In this document: one piece after another, positions 1 through 8,974 of the stretch
Numbering within the stretch: the stretch's first letter is position 1
Layout of the letters: each line of letters starts with the position of its first letter
DNA from: an uncultured Kangiella sp.
Lineage (GTDB): Bacteria > Pseudomonadota > Gammaproteobacteria > Enterobacterales > Kangiellaceae
DNA length: 64,000 nucleotides
Reading direction: 5' to 3'
NCBI GenBank assembly: GCA_947498625.1
Contig: CANMKR010000001.1
Location: forward strand, 426,090-490,089
Translations under genes and position numbers: made by a program
Notes under the pieces: model-generated
The model's database searches: none
What the model was told of the DNA's origin: nothing
The model's input: only the letters and a program-made list of their open reading frames with translations

Positions 1-286
1 AATCAGTTTCAAAGCGGTAAACACATTTTGGACTGCCTTCGAATGGTAGCCAAGAGTCATTGTTTGCATAATCTTCATATGTCGCCTGTAGACACTCCTC
101 CTCAGTAGTATAAGGTCCGCGACTAGCGTACTGATAACTGATGATTCCGTTATTATTCATTTGTGCTACTGCAGTATAAAAATATCCGCCACAGGTTGGA
201 CAGTTTTGTGCAGCCTTTGATATTGCGGGTAATGTTATGGATATTCCCACTACTAGTGTTAATAGACTTTTTTTAATTAATTTCAT
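1..286 (-). CDS. partial secreted cysteine-containing hypothetical protein
   Basis: The reading frame starts at the ATG at 286 and stays open to the left edge, so the C-terminus lies outside the window; 95 codons are visible. A good ribosome binding site (AAGGA) sits about 7 bases upstream. The product begins with two lysines and a hydrophobic stretch (residues 8-22) ending in Ser-Lys-Ala, a typical Sec signal peptide with likely cleavage after A25. A CxxC motif (C29, C32) follows at once, with two more cysteines later, so the mature protein is probably exported and may form disulfides or bind metal. I do not recognise the family. It is divergent from the gene at 515 and shares its upstream region. 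Confidence 0.6.
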   Translation of the reverse strand, partial: MKLIKKSLLTLVVGISITLPAISKAAQNCPTCGGYFYTAVAQMNNNGIISYQYASRGPYTTEEECLQATYEDYANNDSWLPFEGSPKCVYRFETD

Positions 287-380
287 CTCGTTTTCCTTAA
301 GTTAAAAATTGATGGTTTGTTCTTTGTTAAGAACTAAAAAAAGCCTAGCCCTAATAATTATAAGTAACAATTAAATAGCA

Positions 381-450
381 GGGTAGAAATAGGGTAAAAC
401 CGGACTTAGTAGTTTTCTTCTATATTTTACCCGGGTTTTACCCGGTAAAA
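381..450. promoter_or_regulatory. symmetric array of GGGTAAAA/TTTTACCC half-sites (putative operator)
   Basis: Four 8-base half-sites lie between the divergent genes at 286 and 515. GGGTAGAA (381-388) and GGGTAAAA (392-399) are 11 bases apart. TTTTACCC occurs at 425-432 and 436-443, also 11 bases apart. The outer pair and the inner pair share the same dyad centre, near 412. A further GGTAAAA (444-450) makes a local palindrome. An 11-base period in mirror-image pairs suits cooperative binding of a dimeric regulator on one DNA face, though an RNA hairpin is also possible. The regulator is unknown. Confidence 0.45.
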
Positions 451-514
451 TTCTATACAGAGTTAATCGCAATAACTACTGTTAGCTTTTTTAAGTAATA
501 AGAGAGTTTACGAT

Positions 515-2452
515 ATGAGTCTATTTAAGAAAGTTGCTTTATGGTTTGTTTTAACGTTTTCAATAAGTACTCAGGCTGCCACCATTGTTGTCAATAGTAC
601 CAATGGAGGTACTGGCGGCCCGGATTGCAGTTTAGCGGATGCGATTATAGCGGCGAATACAGGGACTACTTCTGCGGGTTGTACCGCAGGAAGTAACGGT
701 GGCGATGAAATTATTTTTGATAATAACCTAATTAATAGCGCAATTGTTTTGACAGCGGATTTGCCAGCGGTAACAGATGACCTTGATATTATAGGAACAG
801 CGGGTCAGATAAGCATAAGTGGTGATAATTTATATTCAATATTTATTGCAGAAGGAATAAGACTTAATTTATTTAACCTTAGATTGTTAGGCGGTAGTGG
901 TAAGACGGATTCAATCTTTATTGGAGGTTTTGTTAATAATGGCGGGGCTTTAGCTGCAATATCCGGAGCACTGGTCACGATTAACGAATCTACATTATCA
1001 AACAATACAGCATTTTGGGGAGGCGGTGCAATTTTTGCAGAAGATGATTCGTTTGTGGAGTTGAATAATAGCACTTTAGCAAATAATACTACTAGCCAAC
1101 GTGGAGGAGCACTGGCAGCGATTAATGCTCAGATAAGCGTCCAAAACAGTGTGTTGTTAAACAATACTGCTTCTCGGGGAGGAGCTGTATGGTTAACGAT
1201 GAACTCTACTGCCAACATAAATAATAGTCAAATCTCTAATAACGTAGGAACTTTAAAGGCTGGAGCAATCTTTAGTGAGGCAGGAGGTACTGTAGAAATC
1301 ATAGAAAGTGAACTATTAAACAATAGTTCGGGCTCACCTTATATACCTTATCAGAGCTTTCTTGGCGGAGGTGCTATTGCCGTTAGTGGTGCTGAATTGA
1401 ATGTCATAAATAGTACGATCGCTGGTAATAATAGCTTCCATTCTGGGGGAGCTATTCATGCTCATTCAGGAGCTCAGATTGATTTAAACAGTGTATTTCT
1501 TTTAGATAATAACTCAACATATGCGGGTGGAGCTATATATACTGAGTCTAACGTAGAGACGAATATCACTAGAAGTTTTGTCGCAAACAATGCTACCAAT
1601 AACAGTGGTGGAGCTATTCATGCTGTTAATAATGCCGTTGTTAGCCTTAATAGTAGTACATTATCTAATAATATCGCGGATATTAAAGGTGGGGCTATTT
1701 TTGCTGATGATAGTAATGTTGAGCTTATTAATAGCACTGTATCTGGTAACAACTCTGGCGACGGAGGTGGTGCTGCTTTTATGAATAATGGGACTTCTTT
1801 AAATTTACAGAGTAGTACTTTTGCTGAGAATATCGGTGGTTCGGTCTTTGCATTTAACTCTTCCAATGCAACATTAAGAAATACAGTATTAGCCGATGGA
1901 CATTGTGATTTAGATTCAAGTAGTACTGTTACTTTAAATGGAGGTGTGCATATTGATGACGGTACCTGTGGCGCTACTTCATTCGGCCCATCGCAGTTAG
2001 CAGCATTGGATTATTATGGCGGAGGTATTCCTACGCATGCCCCAATCCCAGGCAGTCCTTTAATTGATCATGGTGTAGCTGGTGGCAACCCAGCAACTGA
2101 TCAACGTGGAAGTAATCGCGTTGTTGGAATTGCAATCGATATTGGTTCTGTTGAGCTTTCAGATCCGCCTATTTTTGATACATACAGTTTTAGTGCGTTA
2201 ATGCAGGATTTAACTGTTGGACAGAGTTTTAATATAAGACTTGATGACTATATTTTTGATAAAGACAGTATAAAGTTTGAAGTCACAGTTACAGGTTTAC
2301 CAAGTGGACTAAGGTTAGATACCTCTACCAATGTCCTAAGTGGTGCGCCAAGAGAAGCAGGTGTGTTTGAAACTGAATATACTATAGAAGATGATACGGG
2401 CAACCAAATAAAAGCAACAGTTGAAACAAGAGTTATTAAAAGTAAAAGATAA
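515..2452 (+). CDS. secreted GGA-repeat parallel beta-helix protein (Pmp-like)
   Basis: A 645-residue exported protein with a Sec signal peptide (residues 1-21, ending TQA). Residues about 35-55 carry the CSLADAI motif typical of proteins with a choice-of-anchor/right-handed beta-helix architecture. From about residue 130 to 445 there are roughly ten degenerate repeats, each with a GGA(I/L/V) turn and an S/N-rich strand, resembling the GGA[ILV] repeats of polymorphic outer-membrane proteins. Near residues 505-550 comes a PGSPLIDHG...IDIGSVE segment, usual at the end of such helices. The last 90 residues look like a putative Ig/cadherin-like domain (LPSGLRLD...LSGAP). No autotransporter barrel or sorting signal is visible, so the means of surface attachment is unclear. 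Adhesion or matrix function is inference. Confidence 0.75.
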   Translation: MSLFKKVALWFVLTFSISTQAATIVVNSTNGGTGGPDCSLADAIIAANTGTTSAGCTAGSNGGDEIIFDNNLINSAIVLTADLPAVTDDLDIIGTAGQISISGDNLYSIFIAEGIRLNLFNLRLLGGSGKTDSIFIGGFVNNGGALAAISGALVTINESTLSNNTAFWGGGAIFAEDDSFVELNNSTLANNTTSQRGGALAAINAQISVQNSVLLNNTASRGGAVWLTMNSTANINNSQISNNVGTLKAGAIFSEAGGTVEIIESELLNNSSGSPYIPYQSFLGGGAIAVSGAELNVINSTIAGNNSFHSGGAIHAHSGAQIDLNSVFLLDNNSTYAGGAIYTESNVETNITRSFVANNATNNSGGAIHAVNNAVVSLNSSTLSNNIADIKGGAIFADDSNVELINSTVSGNNSGDGGGAAFMNNGTSLNLQSSTFAENIGGSVFAFNSSNATLRNTVLADGHCDLDSSSTVTLNGGVHIDDGTCGATSFGPSQLAALDYYGGGIPTHAPIPGSPLIDHGVAGGNPATDQRGSNRVVGIAIDIGSVELSDPPIFDTYSFSALMQDLTVGQSFNIRLDDYIFDKDSIKFEVTVTGLPSGLRLDTSTNVLSGAPREAGVFETEYTIEDDTGNQIKATVETRVIKSKR

Positions 2453-2463
2453 GCATATTTTTC

Positions 2464-2491
2464 TTGTCATAGCTGGTTAAATCCGTATAAT
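2464..2491 (+). promoter_or_regulatory. metY promoter, stringent-type
   Basis: TTGTCA (2464-2469) and a perfect TATAAT (2486-2491) are separated by 16 bases and followed by a C-rich discriminator (TGCCCCTCG). This is the layout of a strong sigma-70 stable-RNA promoter. A GC-rich discriminator is the known hallmark of ppGpp/DksA-repressed promoters, and dksA itself is present at 52327-52770. The tRNA begins 13 bases after the -10 box. Confidence 0.8.
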
Positions 2492-2504
2492 TGCCCCTCG
2501 TCGA

Positions 2505-2581
<77 letters not shown>

Positions 2582-2658
2582 ATATTACGATTTAGTGAAT
2601 TTTGCTAAATCAGGTTAATAGAATTGCTTAACTATTAACCAAGATGGGGTTCAAAACG

Positions 2659-2686
2659 TTGTTTTTTGAGACTATCTGACTATAAT
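2659..2686 (+). promoter_or_regulatory. possible second promoter for rimP-nusA-infB
   Basis: TTGTTT (2659-2664) and TATAAT (2681-2686) have 16-base spacing. Transcription would start near 2693, inside the 5' arm of the terminator at 2690-2717. Such transcripts could not form that hairpin and would read into rimP, while transcripts from the tRNA promoter would be stopped. This is inferred from the motifs alone. Confidence 0.45.
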
Positions 2687-2689
2687 AAC

Positions 2690-2718
2690 AAGGCCCCTTC
2701 TATAGGGGCTTTGTTTTT
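2690..2718 (+). terminator. rho-independent terminator after metY
   Basis: AAGGCCCCT and AGGGGCTTT form a nine-pair stem (one G-T wobble) with a five-base loop, followed by G and a run of Ts. It would end transcripts from the metY promoter before rimP. Confidence 0.75.
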
Positions 2719-2824
2719 TCTAAGCAAAACTAAGGGTTTATGGTGTTTGCATAATCCTTTATGGGACAGTTGCTTGCTTTAATTGGTAAAGCAACAGATG
2801 ACCCATCATATATAACGCTATTTG

Positions 2825-2849
2825 TGATGGGCCTTACGGGCCTTTTTTT
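2825..2849 (+). terminator. weak terminator/attenuator-like hairpin before rimP
   Basis: A short GGCC stem (2830-2833/2839-2842) is followed by seven Ts. Its 5' arm overlaps TGATGGG (2825-2831), which can instead pair with CCCATCA at 2802-2808. The two pairings compete, the layout expected of an attenuator; the leader of the NusA operon is a known site of feedback control in E. coli. Confidence 0.4.
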
Positions 2850-2893
2850 GTTTTTAGATCAAGCGTTTATTAGTAATTATGTGAGAGTTTTCA

Positions 2894-3346
2894 ATGGCAA
2901 GAAATGCTGTTTTAGAAGAGTTGATTCGTCCTGCGGTTGAAGCCACTGGCTTTGAATTTTGGGGTTTAGAATATTTAGCACAAGGCAAACATTCAGTCTT
3001 GCGTGTCTTTATTGATCATGAAAATGGTATCGATGTTGATAATTGTGCAGAAGTCAGTCACCAAGTTAGTGGTGTTTTAGATTTAGAAGACCCGATCCAA
3101 GGTTATTATAATCTTGAAGTATCTTCTCCGGGAATGGATAGACCGCTGTTTACAGAAGCGCAGTTTGCTATGTACCCAGGTGAAGAGGTTGAAATGCGCT
3201 CAGCGGTGGCGGTTAATGGTCGTCGCAAATTTAAGGGCACATTGGAAAAAGTAGAAAATGGTTTGATTTATTTATTGGTTGATGGGGAGTCTTTTGAAAT
3301 TCCTTGTCAGCAGATAGAAAAAGCCAATTTGGTTGTAAATTTTTAA
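2894..3346 (+). CDS. rimP: ribosome maturation factor RimP
   Basis: A 150-residue cytoplasmic protein that binds the 30S subunit and assists maturation of the central pseudoknot/head region. The length matches the family. The N-terminal alpha/beta domain (about 1-83) shows the conserved RVFID and DLED segments and the LEVSSPGMDRPL signature (about residues 75-87). The C-terminal SH3-like barrel (about 90-150) includes the GRRKFKG strand. It is the first protein gene of the operon, 42 bases ahead of nusA, as in most Gammaproteobacteria. Confidence 0.96.
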   Translation: MARNAVLEELIRPAVEATGFEFWGLEYLAQGKHSVLRVFIDHENGIDVDNCAEVSHQVSGVLDLEDPIQGYYNLEVSSPGMDRPLFTEAQFAMYPGEEVEMRSAVAVNGRRKFKGTLEKVENGLIYLLVDGESFEIPCQQIEKANLVVNF

Positions 3347-3387
3347 TTAAGAATTTTTATTTCGAGGATTTGTAAAGGTTAATAGCT

Positions 3388-4884
3388 ATGAGCAATAAAG
3401 AAATTTTGTTAGTAGTTGAAGCGGTTTCCAACGAAAAAGACGTAAACCCAGAAGTTATTTTTGGTGCTCTTGAAGCGGCTTTAGCGACAGCGACTAAGAA
3501 AAAACATGGCGTAGAAATCAATGTGCGCGTGGATATTGACCGTGAAACGGGTGAATACGATACCTTCCGTCGTTGGGAAGTTATTGAAGATGATGCTGAG
3601 ATGGAAGAGCCGTTAGGCCAAATGACCATTTCAGCTGCCCAAATCGATGAGCCAGAGATTCAATTAGGCGATTTTGTAGAAGAGCAAATTGACTCTATTG
3701 AATTTGGCCGCATCGCAGCACAAACTGCTAAGCAAGTTATCGTGCAGAAAGTGCGTGAAGCTGAACGCGCTAAAACTGTTGACGCTTTCCGCGATAGAGT
3801 TGGCGACTTAATTACTGGTGTCGTTAAGAAAATTACTCGTGATTATATCTTCTTAGATCTAGGTAACAATGCCGAAGCAGTTATCAAACGTGAAGAGATG
3901 ATGCCACGCGAAACCGTTAGAGCGGGCGATCGTATTCGCGGTTTATTATACGAAATCAATGAAGAGCATCGTGGGCCACAATTGTTTGTGAGTCGTACTA
4001 AGCCACAAATGTTGATGGAATTATTTAGAATTGAAGTGCCAGAAATTGGCGAGCAAGTTATTGAAATTAAAGGTGCTGCTCGTGACCCTGGTTCTCGAGC
4101 CAAGGTTGCCGTAAAGACCAATGATAAGCGAATCGATCCTGTTGGCGCTTGTGTTGGTATGCGTGGCGCACGGGTTCAAGCAGTAACTGGTGAATTGAAT
4201 GGTGAGCGTATCGACATCGTTTTATTTGACGATAATCCGGCACAATTTGTGATCAATGCTATGGCGCCTGCAGAGGTGGTATCGATTGTTGTTGATGAAG
4301 ATAAGCAATCTATGGATATCGCGGTTAATGAAGATCAACTAGCACAAGCGATTGGTCGTAGTGGTCAAAACATCCGTCTTGCAAGTGAATTGACTGGCTG
4401 GGAATTGAATGTAATGACCGAAGAGCAGTTCGTCGAAAATAACCAGTCAGATTCAGAGGCGGTATTAGCGGCCTTTGTTAAAGATTTGGATGTTGATGAA
4501 GAGTTAGCTGAAATCCTTGTACAAGAAGGTTTTAGCACTTTAGAAGAAGTTGCATATGTTCCGGTTTCTGAGATGTTAGAAATCGAAGGTTTTGATGAAG
4601 GTTTAATCGATGCACTGAAAAGCCGTGCAAAAGATGCGATCCTTACTAAGGCAATTGCGAGCGAAGAGAAGTTAGAAAAAACTGAACCTGCTGAAGATTT
4701 ATTAACGATGGAAGGAATGGATAAACACTTGGCTTACGTTTTAGCAAGCAAGGGTATTATCACTATGGAAGATTTAGCAGAGCTTGCAACTGATGATCTT
4801 GTTGATATCGAAGATATCGACGAAGAGCGCGCTGCAGAATTAATTATGACAGCACGAAAGCCTTGGTTCGAGGATCAAGAATAA
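3388..4884 (+). CDS. nusA: transcription termination/antitermination factor NusA
   Basis: A 498-residue RNA polymerase-binding elongation factor that promotes pausing and intrinsic termination and takes part in antitermination complexes. The order is an N-terminal RNAP-binding domain (1-125), S1 domain (about 135-200), two KH domains (about 200-345, with [14 protein letters not shown] and [15 protein letters not shown]) and two acidic C-terminal repeats (about 360-425 and 440-490), the arrangement of gammaproteobacterial NusA. Length is almost the same as the E. coli protein. It lies between rimP and infB; E. coli NusA controls its own operon through leader terminators. Confidence 0.97.
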   Translation: MSNKEILLVVEAVSNEKDVNPEVIFGALEAALATATKKKHGVEINVRVDIDRETGEYDTFRRWEVIEDDAEMEEPLGQMTISAAQIDEPEIQLGDFVEEQIDSIEFGRIAAQTAKQVIVQKVREAERAKTVDAFRDRVGDLITGVVKKITRDYIFLDLGNNAEAVIKREEMMPRETVRAGDRIRGLLYEINEEHRGPQLFVSRTKPQMLMELFRIEVPEIGEQVIEIKGAARDPGSRAKVAVKTNDKRIDPVGACVGMRGARVQAVTGELNGERIDIVLFDDNPAQFVINAMAPAEVVSIVVDEDKQSMDIAVNEDQLAQAIGRSGQNIRLASELTGWELNVMTEEQFVENNQSDSEAVLAAFVKDLDVDEELAEILVQEGFSTLEEVAYVPVSEMLEIEGFDEGLIDALKSRAKDAILTKAIASEEKLEKTEPAEDLLTMEGMDKHLAYVLASKGIITMEDLAELATDDLVDIEDIDEERAAELIMTARKPWFEDQE

Positions 4885-4902
4885 TAAGAGCGGAGAATTT
4901 AA

Positions 4903-7566
4903 ATGTCCGATATTACAGTAAAAAAATTAGCAGAAAGCGTTAAAACTCCCGTTGATAAACTGTTGGAGCAGTTAGCTGCTGCTGGTATAAAAGTTAAAAA
5001 CGAAGATGACTCTATCTCTGATGAGCAGAAGAAAACCTTACTAGCGTTTTTGCAAAAAAGTCACGGTGGTGAAGATGGTTCTTCTAAACCTCAAAAAATT
5101 ACTTTAAGACGTACTCAAAAAAGTACCTTAAGTGTAACTAGTGCAGAAGGTAAGAAAAAATCTGTGCAAGTAGCGGTTAAGAAAAAACGTACTTTTGTGA
5201 AACGTTCTGCTGAAGAATTAGCAAAGCTAGCTCACGAAGAAGAAGAGCGTAAACAGCAAGAAGCTGAACGTCAGAAAGCTGAATCAGAAGCTATCAAAAA
5301 AGCTGAAGAAGCTGCTAAGAAAAAAGCAGAAGAAGCGGCTAAAGCTAAAGCTAACGAAGAAGCTAAGCAAAAAGCAGCTGCTGAAGCGAAGAAAGTAGCT
5401 GAAGAGCAAGCAGCTGTTGAAGCGCAGAAAAAAGCTGAAGAAGAGCTCCAACGTAAGCTTGAAGAATCCAAGTTAACGGATGAAGAAAAAGCTAAGCGTG
5501 CTGAAGAAGCCAAAAAGAAAATTGAGCAACAGTTAGAAGAAAAGAAAAAATCGACTTCTGACAAGCCTGCTGTTGTAAAAGCTGATCCGAATGCTAAAGT
5601 TAAGCCAATGTCGATTGCGGACTTTGAAGAGAAATCTCCTTTCCGTAAAAAGAAAAAGAAGAAGGGTAAGAAGAAAACTTCTGATGCTGATTTGGTTGCT
5701 AACGCAGTCTCTGCGGGAAATAAGAAAGGTGTGGTTATTGAGCAAAAAGTCTATAACGCTCCAACAGCTATGAAGCAGCACGGCTTTAAAAAACCAACTG
5801 CAGAAATTATTCACGAAGTAATGATCCCAGAAACCATTACGGTTGGTGAGCTTGCTAAAGCAATGACGGTAAAAGCACCTGAATTAATGAAAGCGATGAT
5901 GAAAGTTGGCGTAATGGCTACGGTTAATCAATCCATCGATCAAGAAACTGCCTCTCTTATCGTTGAGGAAATGGGGCATACCCCTGTGATGCTTAACGCA
6001 GATGCCGAAGAAGAAAAAGCATTATCAGAAGCACTGTCTGATGAGGGCGAAGCTAAGCCGCGAGCGCCAGTAGTAACCATCATGGGGCACGTTGATCACG
6101 GTAAAACTTCTTTACTGGATTATATTCGTGCGAGTCATGTCGCTTCTGGTGAAGCCGGTGGTATTACCCAGCATATTGGTGCTTATCACGTTGAAACTGA
6201 TAAGGGCATGGTAACTTTCTTAGATACTCCTGGCCACGCGGCATTTACAGCTATGCGTGCTCGCGGTGCGGAAGTTACTGATATTGTGGTCTTAATTGTT
6301 GCTGCAGATGATGGCGTTATGCCGCAAACTATTGAAGCGGTTCAGCATGCGAAAGCTTCTGGTGTGCCAATGATTGTTGCGGTTAACAAAATTGATAAAG
6401 AAGGTTCAGATCCAGATCGCGTTAAAAACGAATTATCACAACACGATGTAATCCCTGAAGATTGGGGTGGTGATGTGCAATTTGTCCACGTTTCTGCCAA
6501 AACGGGCGAAGGCGTTGACCAATTACTAGACTCGATATTATTGCAATCTGAGGTATTAGAACTTACTGCTGTCGATGACGGTGCTGCTAAAGGCTTTGTT
6601 ATTGAAGCCCGTTTAGATAAAGGACGTGGCGCAATCTCATCAGTATTGGTGCAAAAAGGTCAGTTGAAGAAAGGCGATATTTTATTAGCTGGAACTCACT
6701 ATGGTCGTGTTCGCGCCATGATGGATGAGAATGGTGAAACTATCGAGGTTGCTGGTCCTTCGATTCCAGTAGAAATTTTAGGTTTATCGGGTGTGCCAGT
6801 TGCTGGTGATGAAGCAACTGTAGTTGCTGATGAAAGAACGGCTCGTGAAATTGCTGCCAAGCGTGAGCAAAAGCAACGTGAAGATCGTCAAGCCCGTCAG
6901 CAAAAAGCTAAACTAGAGAACATGTTCTCTAACATGGGTGACTCAGAGCAAGCGCAACAACTGAACATTATTATTAAAGCTGATGTGCAAGGTTCTGTAG
7001 AAGCGTTAAGTAAGTCATTACATGATTTGGCCCATGACGAAGTAGAAGTAAGGGTGATTTCTAGTGGCGTTGGTGGTATTAAAGAAACTGACGTGACCTT
7101 AGCTGCGGCTTCGAATGCTATTATTATCGGATTTAACGTGCGCGCCGATGGTACTGCTCGTAAAACTGCGGAAAAAGAAGCGGTTGAAATTCGTTATTAC
7201 AGCATTATTTACGAAGCAATCGATGAAGTTAAATCGGCTCTAAGTGGTATGTTAGCTCCTGAATTCCGTCAAGATATCATAGGCCTAGCTGAAGTTCGTG
7301 ACGTGTTCAAATCACCAAAGCTTGGCGCTATCGCAGGTTGTATGGTGATAGAAGGTGTGGTTAAACGTAATAACCCAATTCGCGTTTTACGTGATAACGT
7401 TGTTATCTACGAAGGCGAGCTAGAGTCATTGCGTCGATTTAAAGACGATGCAAACGAAGTGCGTAATGGCATGGAGTGTGGTATTGGCGTTAAAAATTAC
7501 AACGATGTTAAAGCTGGCGATCAAATCGAAGTCTTTGAAATTGTTGAAGTAAAGCGTAGTCTTTAA
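4903..7566 (+). CDS. infB: translation initiation factor IF-2
   Basis: An 887-residue GTPase that places fMet-tRNA on the 30S subunit and promotes subunit joining. The N-terminus has an IF2-N domain (about 1-50) and a long Lys/Glu/Ala-rich coiled region (about 95-210), then a second IF2-N-type domain (about 300-370). The G domain follows, with G1 GHVDHGKT, G3 DTPGH, G4 NKID and G5 SAK. Domains II, III and IV (fMet-tRNA binding) fill the rest. Size is close to E. coli IF2. A shorter form from an internal start, as in enterics, cannot be confirmed here. Confidence 0.97.
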   Translation: MSDITVKKLAESVKTPVDKLLEQLAAAGIKVKNEDDSISDEQKKTLLAFLQKSHGGEDGSSKPQKITLRRTQKSTLSVTSAEGKKKSVQVAVKKKRTFVKRSAEELAKLAHEEEERKQQEAERQKAESEAIKKAEEAAKKKAEEAAKAKANEEAKQKAAAEAKKVAEEQAAVEAQKKAEEELQRKLEESKLTDEEKAKRAEEAKKKIEQQLEEKKKSTSDKPAVVKADPNAKVKPMSIADFEEKSPFRKKKKKKGKKKTSDADLVANAVSAGNKKGVVIEQKVYNAPTAMKQHGFKKPTAEIIHEVMIPETITVGELAKAMTVKAPELMKAMMKVGVMATVNQSIDQETASLIVEEMGHTPVMLNADAEEEKALSEALSDEGEAKPRAPVVTIMGHVDHGKTSLLDYIRASHVASGEAGGITQHIGAYHVETDKGMVTFLDTPGHAAFTAMRARGAEVTDIVVLIVAADDGVMPQTIEAVQHAKASGVPMIVAVNKIDKEGSDPDRVKNELSQHDVIPEDWGGDVQFVHVSAKTGEGVDQLLDSILLQSEVLELTAVDDGAAKGFVIEARLDKGRGAISSVLVQKGQLKKGDILLAGTHYGRVRAMMDENGETIEVAGPSIPVEILGLSGVPVAGDEATVVADERTAREIAAKREQKQREDRQARQQKAKLENMFSNMGDSEQAQQLNIIIKADVQGSVEALSKSLHDLAHDEVEVRVISSGVGGIKETDVTLAAASNAIIIGFNVRADGTARKTAEKEAVEIRYYSIIYEAIDEVKSALSGMLAPEFRQDIIGLAEVRDVFKSPKLGAIAGCMVIEGVVKRNNPIRVLRDNVVIYEGELESLRRFKDDANEVRNGMECGIGVKNYNDVKAGDQIEVFEIVEVKRSL

Positions 7567-7583
7567 AGTAGAAGGTATTATTA

Positions 7584-7961
7584 ATGGCTACTAATTCTCG
7601 TGCGGCAAGAGTTGCTGACCAAATCCAACGTGATTTGGCTGTACTCTTGCAGCGTGAAATGAAAGATCCAAGGTTGGGGATTGTCACTGTTTCTGCGGTT
7701 GACGTCTCCACTGATCTGCAAAATGCAAAAGTGTTTGTGACATTTTTAGGTAAAGAAGACGCCGAAGAAATTGCTGCTGGAGTAGAAGTTTTATCTAATG
7801 CCGCTGGTTTTTTGCGTTCTCAATTAGCTAAATCAATTCGCATGCGCAGTGTTCCAAGCTTGAAGTTTTTCTATGATAAGTCAATTTCTGAAGGGCAGAA
7901 AATGTCCTCTTTAATTGAGCAAGCTATTTCTGCTGATGAAGCAAACCATTCTGATTCATAA
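7584..7961 (+). CDS. rbfA: 30S ribosome-binding factor RbfA
   Basis: A 125-residue KH-type protein that binds immature 30S subunits near helix 1 of 16S rRNA and is important for cold growth. The conserved RVADQIQRDLAVLLQ helix (about 9-23), DPRLGIVTVSAVDVS strand region and MRSVPSLKFFYD C-terminal core are all present. It is 17 bases after infB and 16 bases before truB, consistent with a single transcript. Confidence 0.95.
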   Translation: MATNSRAARVADQIQRDLAVLLQREMKDPRLGIVTVSAVDVSTDLQNAKVFVTFLGKEDAEEIAAGVEVLSNAAGFLRSQLAKSIRMRSVPSLKFFYDKSISEGQKMSSLIEQAISADEANHSDS

Positions 7962-7977
7962 GTTTTAGGAATTTTTC

Positions 7978-8898
7978 ATGGCAAGACGACGTAAACGCGG
8001 TCGCGATATTAGCGGTATTCTGCTATTAGATAAACCAACCGATATGACTTCCAATGCGGCTTTGCAAGATGCAAAATATTTATATTTTGCTGCTAAAGCG
8101 GGCCATACAGGTGCACTAGATCCGATAGCTACTGGCGTGTTGCCGATTTGTTTTGGTGAAGCGACTAAATTCTCTCAATTTCTTCTAAATGCAGATAAAA
8201 AGTACCGAGTTGTCGCTAAATTAGGCGAAAAAACCACCACTGCTGATCGTGAAGGTGAGGTCATTGAATCTCAGCCTGTTGAGGTTAGTGAAAAGCAGTT
8301 CCTAACGGTGATGAATCAATTTAAAGGCACTATCAAACAAGTGCCATCGATGTATTCTGCCTTAAAGCATAATGGCACCCCGCTGCATAAACTTGCGCGA
8401 CAAGGTATTGAAGTAGAAAGGGAAGCAAGAGAAGTAAGTATTTACTCGATTGAGTTATTGCGCTTTCAAGGCGAGCAAGTGGAAATGAATGTTCACTGTT
8501 CTAAGGGAACTTATATCCGAAATCTGGTCGAAGATATTGGAGATGTTTTAGGTTGTTGTGCTCATGTGCAGGAATTGGAACGAACTGCAGTTGGCGAATT
8601 TGAACTATCGCAAACGGTATCCATGACCCAATTGCGAGAAATGAAAGCCGATGATTTGAAACTGGAAATGGACCAATTGTTATTGCCCATCGAAGAGGCT
8701 TTACAGGGTTGGCCAAAGTTACAACTGACAGACAATGAAGCCTATTATTTGAAACAGGGCCAAGCCTTACAAATTGCAGAAGCGCCAGCAGATGGTTTGG
8801 TGTGTTTATTTGAGCAAGAGCACCGATTCATAGGTGTCGCTAAAATTGATGATGACGGCAAGGTAGCCCCTAGCCGATTGTTGAAACAAGAAACATAA
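7978..8898 (+). CDS. truB: tRNA pseudouridine(55) synthase TruB
   Basis: A 306-residue enzyme that makes pseudouridine 55 in the T loop of tRNAs. The catalytic motif GHTGALDP contains Asp48, the same position as in E. coli. The LLLDKP opening motif (15-20), a KxxxxVPSMYSALKHNG segment and the GTYIRNLVEDIG motif are intact. A C-terminal PUA-like domain (about 245-306) ends the protein. The N-terminus is rich in Arg/Lys, fitting RNA binding. Confidence 0.96.
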   Translation: MARRRKRGRDISGILLLDKPTDMTSNAALQDAKYLYFAAKAGHTGALDPIATGVLPICFGEATKFSQFLLNADKKYRVVAKLGEKTTTADREGEVIESQPVEVSEKQFLTVMNQFKGTIKQVPSMYSALKHNGTPLHKLARQGIEVEREAREVSIYSIELLRFQGEQVEMNVHCSKGTYIRNLVEDIGDVLGCCAHVQELERTAVGEFELSQTVSMTQLREMKADDLKLEMDQLLLPIEEALQGWPKLQLTDNEAYYLKQGQALQIAEAPADGLVCLFEQEHRFIGVAKIDDDGKVAPSRLLKQET

Positions 8899-8909
8899 AC
8901 AATAAAAGG

Positions 8910-8935
8910 GTGTGTTTATACTTTTTTAAACACAC
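8910..8935. repeat. perfect inverted repeat after truB
   Basis: GTGTGTTTA (8910-8918) and TAAACACAC (8927-8935) form a nine-base stem with an eight-base loop. No T-run follows on the plus strand, so it is not a classical terminator. It may be an RNA processing or stability element between truB and the hydrolase gene. Confidence 0.5.
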
Positions 8936-8974
8936 GATAAGAATAAATAAGGACAATAATTTAGGTAAGTGATT

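Larger units (their letters stand above)
2582..2893 (+). other. structured leader between tRNA-fMet and rimP
   Basis: This 312-base gap has no gene but is dense in inverted repeats: GATTTAG/CTAAATC (2589-2595/2605-2611), GGTTAATAG/CTATTAACC (2613-2621/2632-2640), a terminator (2690-2717), GTTGCTT/AAGCAAC (2769-2775/2789-2795), CCCATCA/TGATGGG (2802-2808/2825-2831) and a short GGCC/GGCC stem followed by seven Ts (2830-2849). The first two may be RNase processing sites for the tRNA 3' end. The last two overlap and are mutually exclusive, as in attenuators. Confidence 0.6.

Noticed and set aside
5271-5564. Open frame opposite the infB coiled region
   Set aside because: A Ser/Ala/Phe-rich shadow of the Lys/Glu/Ala codons of IF-2; no start signal or family match.
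8910-8935. Rho-independent terminator after truB
   Set aside because: The stem is perfect but no T-run follows on the plus strand; kept as an inverted repeat only.
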